NCBI RefSeq assembly: GCF_002804065.1 | Contig: NZ_CP024955.1 | Location: 1,860,001 to 1,924,000, forward strand | Origin: Kyrpidia spormannii | GTDB lineage: Bacteria; Bacillota; Bacilli; Kyrpidiales; Kyrpidiaceae | Length of the DNA: 64,000 bases | Direction of reading: 5' to 3' | Shown: in pieces, positions 32,011 through 40,954 of the stretch | Position numbering within the stretch: position 1 is the stretch's first letter | Layout: every line of letters starts with the position of its first letter | Translations under genes and position numbers: made by a program | The notes under the pieces: model-generated | Databases searched by the model: none | What the model was told of the DNA's origin: nothing | The model's input: the letters and a program-made list of their open reading frames with translations, nothing else

Positions 32011-33127
32011 AAACTCGCCCCTCCCCCACCCCGGCCTCCGCGTTGTCGATCTCTTCCAGAAACCGGTCGAACAGCTCCGCCGCATCGTCGGGCCCCGGAC
32101 GGGCCTCGGGATGAAATTGAACGGAAAAGGCCGGGAGGTGCCGGTGGCGCAACCCTTCCACCGTTCCGTCATTTTGGTTCACATGGGTAACCTCCAAATC
32201 CTCTGGAAGTCCCTCCCGGGAGACGACGTAACCGTGATTCTGGGAGGTGATCATCACTCGCCCTGTGGTCAGATCTTTCACCGGATGATTGCAGCCCCGG
32301 TGGCCGAAGGACATTTTCTCAGTCCTCCCGCCGCAGGCCAGGGCAAAAACTTGATGGCCGAGACAAATCCCAAAGAGCGGCACCCGCCCGAGAAGTTCCC
32401 GTACCGTTTCCGCCGCCTCGGGAATATCCCGGGGATCTCCCGGACCGTTGGAGAGGACCACCCCTTGGGGCCGGAGGGCGAAGATCTCCGAAGCGGGTGT
32501 CCAGGCCGGAACGACATAGATGTCGCAGTTCCGGTGCCGGAGGGATTCCAACATGCCGTGCTTCAGCCCATAATCCACCAAGACCACCCTCTTGCCCTGT
32601 CCGGGTATCCGATACGGGGCCCGGGCGGTCACCTGGGCCACGTGATCCCGGGGGATCGGCTGCTCCAGGTGCGCCCGGAGCGCTGCTTTATCCGGCAACC
32701 CCTCCCCGGGCCCCGTGGACACGAGTGCTCCTTTCATTGTCCCTTCGCGCCGGATGTGCCGGACGAGGCTCCGGGTGTCGATTCCCTCAATCCCCGGGAC
32801 CCCGTGCCGCCGCAGGTATTCGTCCAACGTCTCCACCGATCGCCGGTGGCTCGGAGTGGGCGCCGCCTCCCGGACCACCACCCCGAAAGCCCGGACTTGC
32901 CAGGACTGTTCGACCCCCGGCGCCAGGCCGTAGTTTCCGATCAAGGGGTAGGTAAAGGTCACAATCTGTCTGTAATAAGAAGGATCTGTCAACGTCTCCT
33001 GATAGCCCGTCATGCCCGTGGTGAACACCACCTCGCCCACCGAGACGGCCGCAGCCCCAAAGCCTTTCCCTTCAAAGGCCGTCCCATCTTCGAGCAGTAG
33101 ATACGCCCTTCGCTCTCCGTGCTTCAC
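32003..33127 (-). CDS. carA: Carbamoyl-phosphate synthase small subunit (glutamine amidotransferase)
   Basis: 374 residues. The class I glutaminase triad is visible as C255 in [11 protein letters not shown] and the His-Glu pair in [10 protein letters not shown]. The N-terminal half opens [17 protein letters not shown]. It supplies ammonia from glutamine to CarB. ATG 33125-33127 overlaps the pyrB stop as ATGA. In Bacillus pyrC lies between pyrB and carA; here nothing separates them. Confidence 0.96.
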   Translation of the reverse strand: MKHGERRAYLLLEDGTAFEGKGFGAAAVSVGEVVFTTGMTGYQETLTDPSYYRQIVTFTYPLIGNYGLAPGVEQSWQVRAFGVVVREAAPTPSHRRSVETLDEYLRRHGVPGIEGIDTRSLVRHIRREGTMKGALVSTGPGEGLPDKAALRAHLEQPIPRDHVAQVTARAPYRIPGQGKRVVLVDYGLKHGMLESLRHRNCDIYVVPAWTPASEIFALRPQGVVLSNGPGDPRDIPEAAETVRELLGRVPLFGICLGHQVFALACGGRTEKMSFGHRGCNHPVKDLTTGRVMITSQNHGYVVSREGLPEDLEVTHVNQNDGTVEGLRHRHLPAFSVQFHPEARPGPDDAAELFDRFLEEIDNAEAGVGEGRVYA

Positions 33128-34158
33128 GCCGGCGTTCCCCCCTTAACCTGTGCCTTTGCCGTCCCTTCTCCTTCGGCGATGCTGAGGGTCCCCATGGCTG
33201 GGACCGACAGCGCCTCCGATCCCTCCGGGTACACTTCACCCGCGTCTTCGAGACATTGGCACAACAGGGCCATGCGCACGTACAGCCCCCCTGCGGCCTG
33301 GCGAAAATACGCCGCCCGGGGATCCGCATCCACGGCCGGATCAATCTCCCCCGCCCGGGGCAAGGGATGCAGGATCACCGCGTCCGCCCTCATCCGAGCG
33401 AGCAGCGACGGATCCAACACATACCGGCCATAGGCCCGTTCATACATTTCCATAGAAGGAAACCGCTCCTTCTGAATCCGGGTCTGGTACAGGACGTCCG
33501 CTTGGGCCGCCACCCGGGCCAGATCCGTCTCCCTGGACCAGGAGGTTCCCCGCTCATCAAGATACGCCAGCACGCGATCCGGCACTGGCGTCTCCGGCGG
33601 TGAGACAAAATCGATATGAATGTCCCGGAAGAGGGACAACAGGTAGGCCAGGGAATGCACCGTCCGGCCATAGGCCAAATCCCCCACCATCGCCACCCGC
33701 AGCCCGTCCATCCGGCCCTTTTCCCGGTAAATCGCGTACAGATCCAAGAGCGCCTGGGTGGGGTGCTCCCCGGGCCCGTCCCCGGCATTAATCACCGGAA
33801 CCGAGGAGACGGCCGCCGCCCGGGCCGCCGCCCCCTCCTCGTGGTGGCGCAACACGATCACATCGGCGTAGGCGCCGATCACGCGAATAGAGTCTTCCAG
33901 GGTTTCCCCTTTGATGGCCGAGGAGAACTGCGCGGCGTTCTCGGTGCTGATCACCTGACCGCCCAGCCGCAGCATCGCCGCTTCAAAAGACAATCGAGTC
34001 CGGGTGCTCGGCTCAAAAAACACCGTCGCCATGATTCGCCCCCGAAGGCGGTCCAACACCTGCCCGCCCTTCACCTTCTCTTCGAAAGTCCGGGAGGTTT
34101 CAAACAACGCCTCGACTTCAGGCCGGGTAAATTGTTTGGCTCCCAACACGTGCCTCAT
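33124..34158 (-). CDS. pyrB: Aspartate carbamoyltransferase catalytic subunit
   Basis: 344 residues. FFEPSTRTRLSFE binds carbamoyl phosphate, and DGPGEHPTQALLDLYAI and VILHPLPRAGEI complete the active site. It condenses carbamoyl phosphate and aspartate. The start ATG overlaps the uraA stop by one base (TGATG) and the end overlaps carA. No regulatory subunit is present, as usual in Firmicutes. About 30 extra residues at the C-terminus make it longer than the Bacillus enzyme. Confidence 0.95.
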   Translation of the reverse strand: MRHVLGAKQFTRPEVEALFETSRTFEEKVKGGQVLDRLRGRIMATVFFEPSTRTRLSFEAAMLRLGGQVISTENAAQFSSAIKGETLEDSIRVIGAYADVIVLRHHEEGAAARAAAVSSVPVINAGDGPGEHPTQALLDLYAIYREKGRMDGLRVAMVGDLAYGRTVHSLAYLLSLFRDIHIDFVSPPETPVPDRVLAYLDERGTSWSRETDLARVAAQADVLYQTRIQKERFPSMEMYERAYGRYVLDPSLLARMRADAVILHPLPRAGEIDPAVDADPRAAYFRQAAGGLYVRMALLCQCLEDAGEVYPEGSEALSVPAMGTLSIAEGEGTAKAQVKGGTPA

Positions 34159-35471
34159 CAGCCCAGCGCCCCCTCTTCGCCTTTACCTTTCCCCGATTTT
34201 CCCCGGGACGCCCCCAGATCCGCCCCGGTCTCTTCACTTCCCGGGCGATCGCCTGACTCCCGGTCTTTTCTCTCTGGAAAAATCGCGTTGAGAATCATGC
34301 CGCCAAAGGTGGCCAGAGCCAACCCCCCGATCTCCAGTCCGCCCAGGTGCAGCACCGTGTTCCCCACCACGCCCACACCGAGCACCATGATGACACTGGC
34401 GATGGCCAAGTTCCGCGGCCGGGAAAAATCTACCCGGTGCTCCACCATCATCCGCACCCCGGCGGCTGCGATCGTCCCGAACAATAGCACGCTGATCCCA
34501 CCCATCACCGGCACGGGGATGGAGTGCACCAAGGCGCCCAGTTTGCCGACGAAGGCGAACAGCATGGCGATCACCGCCGCGCCTCCGATCACCCACACGC
34601 TGTACACCCGGGTGATGGCCATGACCCCGATGTTCTCCCCGTAGGTCGTGGTGGGAGGTCCGCCGACGAGCCCGGCCACCACCGTGGCGACTCCGTCGCC
34701 CAGGAGCGATCGATGCAGCCCGGGGTCCCGCATGAGCGGCTTGCGGACGATGTTTTCCGTCACCAACAGGTGACCGATGTGCTCGGCGATGGTCACCAGA
34801 GCCACCGGGGCGATCGTCCACAACGCCAGGGTCGAAGGTTTTGGAGCGACAAAATGCGGCAGTGAAAACCAGGGCGCCTGAGCCACAGCCTGCCAGTCCA
34901 CCTGGCCCGCCGCCGCGCTGTATAGATAACCGACGATGATGCCAACCAAAATGGGAATCACGTTCAGGAATCCCCGGAAGAAGACCATCGCCGCCATGGC
35001 CGCCGCCAGGGCAATTATCGCCGCCAAGTACCCCTCGGCGGCCATGGAGACAGCTGTCCCCGCCAGGCTCAAGCCGATCACCACCACCACGGGTCCCACC
35101 ACGATGGGAGGAAGGAGTTTCTCCAGCCACGCCGTGCCGAACCGCCCGATGAGAAGCGCCACCGCGATGTACACCACCCCGGACATCGCCGCCCCAAAGA
35201 GAGCCTCGCCCATCCCCTGGGCTTTGGACACCGCCAGGATCGGGGCGATGAAGGCGAACGAGGACCCGAGATACGCGGGGATTTTGCCTTTGGTCAGCAG
35301 AATGTACAACAGGGTTCCCAACCCGCCGGTGAACAGGGCCACCGAAGGGTCGAGCCCGGTCAGAAAAGGCACCATCACCGTGGAGCCAAACATGGCGAAC
35401 ATATGCTGGGCGCTCAAGGGAAGCGCCCGGCCTAAGGGAAGCCGGTCCTGAACGTCGACGATCCGTCCCAT
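34158..35471 (-). CDS. uraA: Uracil permease (NCS2 family)
   Basis: 437 residues, about fourteen hydrophobic segments, NCS2/UraA type. AYLGSSFAFIAPILAV and the TIAEHIGHLLVTE and GDGVATVVAGLVGGPPTTTYGENIG signatures carry the conserved glutamates that bind uracil. It imports uracil with H+. ATG 35469-35471 was chosen since AGGAGG is seven bases upstream; ATG 35475 is one base away from it. The long leader before it contains a PyrR attenuator. The hydrophilic C-terminus is rich in Gly, Lys and Glu. Confidence 0.93.
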   Translation of the reverse strand: MGRIVDVQDRLPLGRALPLSAQHMFAMFGSTVMVPFLTGLDPSVALFTGGLGTLLYILLTKGKIPAYLGSSFAFIAPILAVSKAQGMGEALFGAAMSGVVYIAVALLIGRFGTAWLEKLLPPIVVGPVVVVIGLSLAGTAVSMAAEGYLAAIIALAAAMAAMVFFRGFLNVIPILVGIIVGYLYSAAAGQVDWQAVAQAPWFSLPHFVAPKPSTLALWTIAPVALVTIAEHIGHLLVTENIVRKPLMRDPGLHRSLLGDGVATVVAGLVGGPPTTTYGENIGVMAITRVYSVWVIGGAAVIAMLFAFVGKLGALVHSIPVPVMGGISVLLFGTIAAAGVRMMVEHRVDFSRPRNLAIASVIMVLGVGVVGNTVLHLGGLEIGGLALATFGGMILNAIFPERKDRESGDRPGSEETGADLGASRGKSGKGKGEEGALG

Positions 35472-35494
35472 GGTCATTCCTCCTCGATGGCCAT

Positions 35495-35590
35495 AAAAAA
35501 ACCTCTGCGCCGGCGCAGAGGTTCTCGGCTCCCCGGGGAATCCTCCCCTACAGGTGCCGAATCCCTCCCTTTCCGGCCTCGCGGGACCGT
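35495..35590 (-). promoter_or_regulatory. PyrR-dependent transcription attenuator between pyrR and uraA
   Basis: On the minus strand the leader carries TCCCGCGAGGCC (35575-35586), matching the PyrR-binding loop consensus UCCNGNGAGGC. A perfect palindrome CCTCTGCGCC/GGCGCAGAGG (35502-35521) followed by seven T then forms the intrinsic terminator. UMP/UTP-loaded PyrR would bind the loop, block the antiterminator and stop transcription before uraA. Confidence 0.88.
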
Positions 35591-35636
35591 TTTTAAAGGG
35601 AGTGTTCATCACTGTGATTGAGAATAAGAATGTCCA

Positions 35637-36302
<666 letters not shown>

Positions 36303-36334
36303 GTTTCAAGGAAGGCCTATCCTTGTTCTCGCCT

Positions 36335-36363
36335 ATCATACCGCGCGCCCTCCACGTCGTCAA
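36335..36363 (-). promoter_or_regulatory. Sigma-A promoter of the pyr operon
   Basis: On the minus strand TTGACG (36358-36363) and TATGAT (36335-36340) are separated by 17 bases. The -35 box overlaps the rluD stop codon. Transcription would begin about 36328, leaving an attenuator leader of about 105 nt. Confidence 0.8.
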
Positions 36364-37286
36364 CCCCTGAGTTCAGCGATGAGATCCAGCATATCCTCGG
36401 GCAACGGCGACTCGAAGCGCACCCGCTCCCCGGTGCGAGGGTGATCAAAGCCGAGCACACCGGCGTGAAGCGCCTGCCCCTTCATCCCCAGGGAACGCCG
36501 GGGACCGTATTTCGGATCTCCGATCACCGGAAAGCCGATGAACTCCATGTGCACCCGAATTTGATGCGTCCGTCCGGTCTCCAGGCGCAGCCGCAGCAGC
36601 GTCGCCCGGGCAAAGCGCTCGATCACGATAAAATGGGTCACCGCCGGCCGGCCGCCCCTCACCACTGCCATCTGCTGCCGGAGATGAGGATGGCGCCCCA
36701 CCGGGGCGTCCACCGTTCCGTGATCGTGGGGAACCACCCCGTGGACCAAGGCGAGATACTCCCGATCCACAGTGTGGTCGTGAAACTGCTTGGCCAAGCC
36801 CATATAGGCGAGGTCCGTTTTCGCCGCCACCAAAAGGCCCGACGTGTCCCGGTCGATTCGGTGCACGATCCCCGGCCGCAAAAACCCGCCCAAACGCGAC
36901 AGTCGCCCACAGTGGGCGAGAAGCCCGTGAACCAGCGTGCCCCGGGAGTGGCCCGGAGCCGGGTGAACCACCAACCCCCGGGGTTTGTCCACCACCACCA
37001 CATCTTCGTCCTCGAATACGATCTTCAAAGGTATGGGCTCGGGCACAAGCTCCGAGGGTTCGGGCTCCGGCGGCTCTACCAGCACGTCTTCCCCCGGGCG
37101 CACCCGGTGGCTGGCCTTCACCGGCCGCTCCCCGACCCGCACCCGCCCCTCGTCAATCCATCCCTGAATCTGCGACCGGGACGTACCCGCCAACCGCTCA
37201 GCCAAGAAACGATCCAATCGTTCCCCGGCCTCCTCCGGGTCCACCACAAACCAGAGGGTATCTCGCTCCAGAGCCTCTTCCTTCAC
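36360..37286 (-). CDS. rluD: RluD-family rRNA/tRNA pseudouridine synthase
   Basis: 308 residues: an S4 RNA-binding domain (about 22-70, RLDRFLAERLAGTSRSQIQG) and a RluA/RluD catalytic domain with the active-site aspartate D145 in GIVHRIDRDTSGLLV. By orthology it isomerises uridines in 23S rRNA. It overlaps lspA by an ATGA, the same arrangement as lspA-ylyB in Bacillus, and the pyr promoter is embedded at its end, so pyr genes follow directly. Confidence 0.9.
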   Translation of the reverse strand: MKEEALERDTLWFVVDPEEAGERLDRFLAERLAGTSRSQIQGWIDEGRVRVGERPVKASHRVRPGEDVLVEPPEPEPSELVPEPIPLKIVFEDEDVVVVDKPRGLVVHPAPGHSRGTLVHGLLAHCGRLSRLGGFLRPGIVHRIDRDTSGLLVAAKTDLAYMGLAKQFHDHTVDREYLALVHGVVPHDHGTVDAPVGRHPHLRQQMAVVRGGRPAVTHFIVIERFARATLLRLRLETGRTHQIRVHMEFIGFPVIGDPKYGPRRSLGMKGQALHAGVLGFDHPRTGERVRFESPLPEDMLDLIAELRG

Positions 37287-37738
37287 GATTCCTTCTCCTT
37301 ATGCACAGTGCGACCGGCCAAAAGGGCATCCACCACCATCCACGCTACGGCAATGGTGATACAGCTGTCCGCCACATTAAAGATGGGAAAATGAATGATC
37401 CGCACATCGAGAAAATCGATAACCCGCCCGATGACCAGCCGGTCCCAGAGATTCCCCACCGCGCCCCCGAGCAACAACGCCAAAGCAATCCGGGTGGAAC
37501 GGCGCCGGGTCCGCCGTTTGGCCGACAGAATCCCGGCGATGACCACCAGAGTAACCGCCACGAACAACCAGCGCTGATTCTGCAGCATGCTGAAAGCCGC
37601 CCCGGCATTTTCATGATAAGTAATATGAAATACGCCGGGCCACACCGGGATTGTCTGTCCCAGCTCCATGCTGTGACTCACCCAGTACTTCGTCAACCAG
37701 TCCACCAGCCAGACCAGAAAAGCCCCGACATAAAACAT
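37283..37738 (-). CDS. lspA: Lipoprotein signal peptidase (SPase II)
   Basis: 151 residues with four hydrophobic helices. NAGAAFS, NLWDR-x3-G-x-V-x-DF and FNVADS are the family signatures; the aspartates in VIDF and NVAD are the catalytic pair. It cleaves signal peptides of prolipoproteins at the membrane. ATG 37736-37738 was chosen because the hydrophobic N-terminus begins there and GGGGTGAAG lies upstream; the longer frame overlaps the preceding gene without similarity. Confidence 0.94.
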   Translation of the reverse strand: MFYVGAFLVWLVDWLTKYWVSHSMELGQTIPVWPGVFHITYHENAGAAFSMLQNQRWLFVAVTLVVIAGILSAKRRTRRRSTRIALALLLGGAVGNLWDRLVIGRVIDFLDVRIIHFPIFNVADSCITIAVAWMVVDALLAGRTVHKEKES

Positions 37739-37830
37739 GGCTTCACCCCGTCCAATACCTAAGCGCCCCCAGTGTATCACAGGCCGGAGATCAGCCGCAA
37801 CGCCGCTTGCGGGCAGGCATTCACCCACCC

Positions 37831-38382
37831 TCACCCCTCGTCGTCATCATCGTCCGACTGGGGGCTAAAGGTTCTCACCACATCGCTGGACGTGCCATAG
37901 AAGGCCACGTCCTGCCAAGCATCCTCCCCGTCGTACCCCGTCTGGTCCTGCCCGTCCATAAACGTCCTCCCAAACCCCGGAGCGAGAAAGGCCTCTTCCA
38001 CCGGCCTGTTGTCATCCCCTTCCCGATCGTCCTCGCGCTGCTGGCAACCCATGCACAAACCCGCCGCCGGATCGGCCTCCAACCGGGCTTCCCCGATGGG
38101 GCGGCCGCACCGCTCGCACACCCCGTAAGTCCCCCGGTCGATCCTCGCCAGCGCCTCTTGAACCTGATCGAGCCTGCGGAATCCCGCTTCCCGAAGCGCC
38201 ATGTCTTTGCCCCGTTCGAACATGTCGCTGCCTAGATCGGCCGGATGATTGTCGTAGCCCGAGAGCTCCCCCACGGAATCGTTCATCGGCCGGTCGAGGC
38301 CGAACCCGCCATTTCGCCCCAGCCTCTCGGATAACTCCGCCGCCTCTTGTACCAGCCGCTGGCGCAGCGCCTCCGTCTCCAC
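37831..38382 (-). CDS. TraR/DksA (YteA)-type zinc-finger protein
   Basis: 183 residues. ARIDRGTYGVCERCGRPIGEARLEA followed by CMGCQ is the four-cysteine TraR/DksA zinc finger. The N-terminal helical part contains DNHPADLGSDMFERGKDMALRE, as in the Bacillus YteA subgroup found in spore formers. The acidic C-terminus ends in a run of aspartates. GTG 38380-38382 follows AAAGGGGG. It lies 92 bases upstream of lspA, a common neighbourhood in Bacilli. The role in transcription is inferred from the fold only. Confidence 0.85.
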   Translation of the reverse strand: METEALRQRLVQEAAELSERLGRNGGFGLDRPMNDSVGELSGYDNHPADLGSDMFERGKDMALREAGFRRLDQVQEALARIDRGTYGVCERCGRPIGEARLEADPAAGLCMGCQQREDDREGDDNRPVEEAFLAPGFGRTFMDGQDQTGYDGEDAWQDVAFYGTSSDVVRTFSPQSDDDDDEG

Positions 38383-38496
38383 GTGTTTCCCCCTTTCTCC
38401 CGCGTCCCCCGCGGGACTTGCCTCTTGGGCTAGTGTTTCTGCCCGGGATCGGAACCATGCAGAAGGGGTGACACCCTGGAGGGGCCCTTTTTCATC

Positions 38497-38523
38497 TTGA
38501 CAAGGATTTTATAATAATATTAA
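38497..38523 (+). promoter_or_regulatory. Probable promoter of the MFS exporter gene
   Basis: A perfect TTGACA (38497-38502) precedes an AT-rich stretch. TATTAA (38518-38523) gives a short 15-base spacer, while a perfect TATAAT (38510-38515) is too close, so the true -10 is unclear. The AT-rich segment just downstream could also bind a regulator. Confidence 0.4.
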
Positions 38524-38561
38524 CGTAAGTGAATGTTTCGTGGGACGAAAGGGATACAACC

Positions 38562-39785
38562 ATGATATTATGGAAACGAAATCTTCTCATCGCATGGATC
38601 GGGTCCTTCGCCACCACTGCCGGGATGAGTTTGGTCATCCCGTTTCTTCCGCTGTACATTCGACTACTGGGCGTCCAGAGCACGGCGGAAGTGGAACAGT
38701 GGGCGGGCATGGCCTTCGGCTCGACCTTCCTCATGTCAGCCATCGTCTCGCCAATCTGGGGGCGCCTCGCCGACCGCCGAGGGAGGAAACTGATGCTTCT
38801 GCGAGCGAGCTTGGGGATGGCCATTGTGATGACGGCGATGGGATTCGTGACCAGTGTCTACCAACTGGTGGGCCTGCGGCTGCTGATGGGGGCGGTGTCT
38901 GGGTACATCGCCGCGGCCATCACCTTGATCGCCACCCAGACGCCAAAGGAACACTCCGGATGGGCCCTGGGAACCCTGTCCACGGGCACCGTGGGCGGCA
39001 ACCTCATGGGGCCGCTCATCGGGGGGTATCTCGCCGAAGCGATCGGGCTTCGGCACGTCTTTTTTGTGACCGGCGGCTTCATGATGCTCGCCTTTCTCAT
39101 CACCCTCATCTTTGCCAAAGAACATTTTGCGCCGCCGAAACCGACACCCCAGGCCAAAGGAGGATTCTGGGCCCAGATCCCCAATCGGCGAACCCTTTGG
39201 GCCCTCTTTCTGACGACCTTCATGTTGCAGTTGGCCAACATGTCCATTGAGCCCATCGTCACCGTCTACGTGACGCAACTGGCGGGGAACACCGAACACA
39301 TCGCCCTCATCTCCGGCGCCGTGGTCGCGGCGGCCGGGTTCGCCAACGCGATGACCGCCTCGTGGCTCGGCAGAATCTCCGACCGGTTGGGCCCGCACCG
39401 AATTCTGTTCGCGGCTCTTCTGGTCGGTGCCCTGGTGTTTATTCCCCAGGCCTACGTCCGCACGCCCTGGGAGCTCCTCGGTTTACGGTTGCTCCTCGGG
39501 GTGTGTATGGCGGGAATGTTGCCCTCGATCAACTCCCTGATCAAACGCAACGTCCCCGAGGCCATGGCCGGGCGGGTTTTCGGATACAACCAATCCGCCC
39601 AATATCTGGGGAACATCGGGGGGCCACTGCTCGGCAGCCAGACCGCCGCCCATTTCGGGTTTCACTATGTGTTCTTTTCCACCAGCTTTTTGCTCCTCGT
39701 CAACGCCCTGTGGCTTCGATACACGGAGAAACACGCGGGGTTGGTGCACGGTTCTCGTCACCGGCACCGCCTTAACACCGGCTGA
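38562..39785 (+). CDS. MFS multidrug-type efflux transporter
   Basis: 407 residues, twelve hydrophobic segments. GRLADRRGRKLMLL is the A-like loop 2-3 signature, SGYIAAAITLIATQTPKEHSG belongs to helix 4, and ISDRLGPHRILF marks loop 8-9; the overall pattern resembles BceB/NorA-like drug:H+ antiporters. ATG 38562 was taken because AAAGGG lies about nine bases upstream and the membrane domain starts immediately; GTG 38529 adds eleven residues. It stands alone on the plus strand. The next 180 bases (39786-39966) contain no recognisable gene or terminator. Confidence 0.82.
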   Translation: MILWKRNLLIAWIGSFATTAGMSLVIPFLPLYIRLLGVQSTAEVEQWAGMAFGSTFLMSAIVSPIWGRLADRRGRKLMLLRASLGMAIVMTAMGFVTSVYQLVGLRLLMGAVSGYIAAAITLIATQTPKEHSGWALGTLSTGTVGGNLMGPLIGGYLAEAIGLRHVFFVTGGFMMLAFLITLIFAKEHFAPPKPTPQAKGGFWAQIPNRRTLWALFLTTFMLQLANMSIEPIVTVYVTQLAGNTEHIALISGAVVAAAGFANAMTASWLGRISDRLGPHRILFAALLVGALVFIPQAYVRTPWELLGLRLLLGVCMAGMLPSINSLIKRNVPEAMAGRVFGYNQSAQYLGNIGGPLLGSQTAAHFGFHYVFFSTSFLLLVNALWLRYTEKHAGLVHGSRHRHRLNTG

Positions 39786-39966
39786 CCTCCCGGTTGCGTC
39801 ACGAGGTCCAAAAAGGCCCTGTGAATCGTGTTCCGGGGAGAGAAAATCCCGGCCCGGAACACCTTCCTTCCAGCCCGCCGGGTCCGCACCGAAGTCCGGA
39901 CATGTCTCCGGGCGGGATCTTGTGACCCGGGGGACCGAGCTCCCCTGCCCCGGGCGGGGGCTCTGC

Positions 39967-40575
39967 TCAGGGCACCCGGGGCGTGTGCAACTGAGCCTGG
40001 ACGATTTTGACGAGTTCCGCGATAAAACCGCCGATCACCGGGAGGTTGTACACCGCCAGGGCCTGCAGGAGATAGACAAGGAGCGCGGCAATCAGGGTAA
40101 ACCCCACCCCGATGCCCACCCCCCGGGACAGGCCGCTGATCAGATTGATCCAGATCAGTCGGGATGGCCTGGTCACCATATATACATATTCGGCAAAATT
40201 CCCTCTCTCCAGATAAGCCGCCAAGGTCCGAAGAGGTTCCTCGATCCTGGCGGCGGTTTCGGCCACCCTTCGGGTCGCTTCCCCTTCCCGCTCAGGCCCC
40301 CCGGATCCGCCCCGGCCTTCCCGATTCCCATCGCCGTCCCCGCGGCTGCCCGTAGCGTCCGCACCAAGGGGGTGACGGGAAATCGGATCAGGAGACCCGG
40401 TGCCGACACTTTTCCCACACTGCGGAACCTTCGGCCCACCCCCGGGAGGGGGGCCGACGACGCCACTCCGCTCCCCGCGACCCTCCGGCGGGGTTTCTCC
40501 CCGATGGCCCATCCCGAACCGATGATCCCCCTCCCTCCCCCCTCCAGTTCCGGCGACACCCACTCGAATGCGCAT
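39967..40575 (-). CDS. DUF5665-domain membrane protein
   Basis: 202 residues. The first 110 are hydrophilic, Gly/Arg/Glu-rich and low in complexity. The C-terminal part, RTLAAYLERGNFAEYVYMVTRP followed by SRLIWINLISGLSRGVGIGVG and a second hydrophobic helix ending VIGGFIAELVKIVQ, matches the small DUF5665 domain known from Firmicutes. Function is unknown. ATG 40573-40575 follows GGGGAGGGG. It is divergent from the small membrane protein at 40685, with 109 bases between them. Confidence 0.72.
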   Translation of the reverse strand: MRIRVGVAGTGGGREGDHRFGMGHRGETPPEGRGERSGVVGPPPGGGPKVPQCGKSVGTGSPDPISRHPLGADATGSRGDGDGNREGRGGSGGPEREGEATRRVAETAARIEEPLRTLAAYLERGNFAEYVYMVTRPSRLIWINLISGLSRGVGIGVGFTLIAALLVYLLQALAVYNLPVIGGFIAELVKIVQAQLHTPRVP

Positions 40576-40644
40576 AACTTCCCCTCCCCATCCACATCTA
40601 CGCGGGCCGAGCCGGGGTTATGAGTCGCCTTGTTCCCCTCGCTC

Positions 40645-40653
40645 TGCTATGAT
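40645..40653 (+). promoter_or_regulatory. Extended -10 promoter before the 62-residue gene
   Basis: TGCTATGAT fits TGn-TATAAT; no convincing -35 is visible. The predicted start is about 10 bases before AGGAGGG (40669-40675). Confidence 0.45.
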
Positions 40654-40684
40654 GAAAGTTAGACAGACAGGAGGGACGACGGCT

Positions 40685-40873
40685 GTGGTGCGCAAACTAT
40701 CCATCGCCTTGATTTGGATCGGCGGAATCGCCACCGGCGCGGGGTTCGTGGCCCGGGTGGCCTTTGCCTTGGACCCCCGTCCAGCATCTATTTTTTTATC
40801 GATCGCTTTTGCGATCTTCCTCATCGGAATGATCTTGTTCATCCTAAGCAATATTTTCCTGCCAAAACCTTAG
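40685..40873 (+). CDS. Small two-helix membrane protein of unknown function
   Basis: 62 residues beginning MVRKLSIALIWIGG and made almost only of two hydrophobic helices with a short charged turn (FALDPRPAS). GTG 40685 lies nine bases after AGGAGGG, and GTG 40688 is an alternative. An extended -10 promoter precedes it. The start given by the longest frame (40568) overlaps the divergent gene and was discarded. No family is recognised. The arrangement of promoter, ribosome site and a membrane-compatible product supports a real gene. Confidence 0.65.
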   Translation: MVRKLSIALIWIGGIATGAGFVARVAFALDPRPASIFLSIAFAIFLIGMILFILSNIFLPKP

Positions 40874-40954
40874 ACGGGAAGTGGCGTGAGCATGGCCAAC
40901 CCCAGCCCGCCATGGGGCCGCCCCGCCCAGGCCGCCCAGGGTGCACGCCCACCC

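Noticed and set aside
34150-34170. Third PyrR attenuator between uraA and pyrB as in Bacillus
   Set aside because: The two genes overlap as TGATG, leaving no leader, terminator or PyrR loop.
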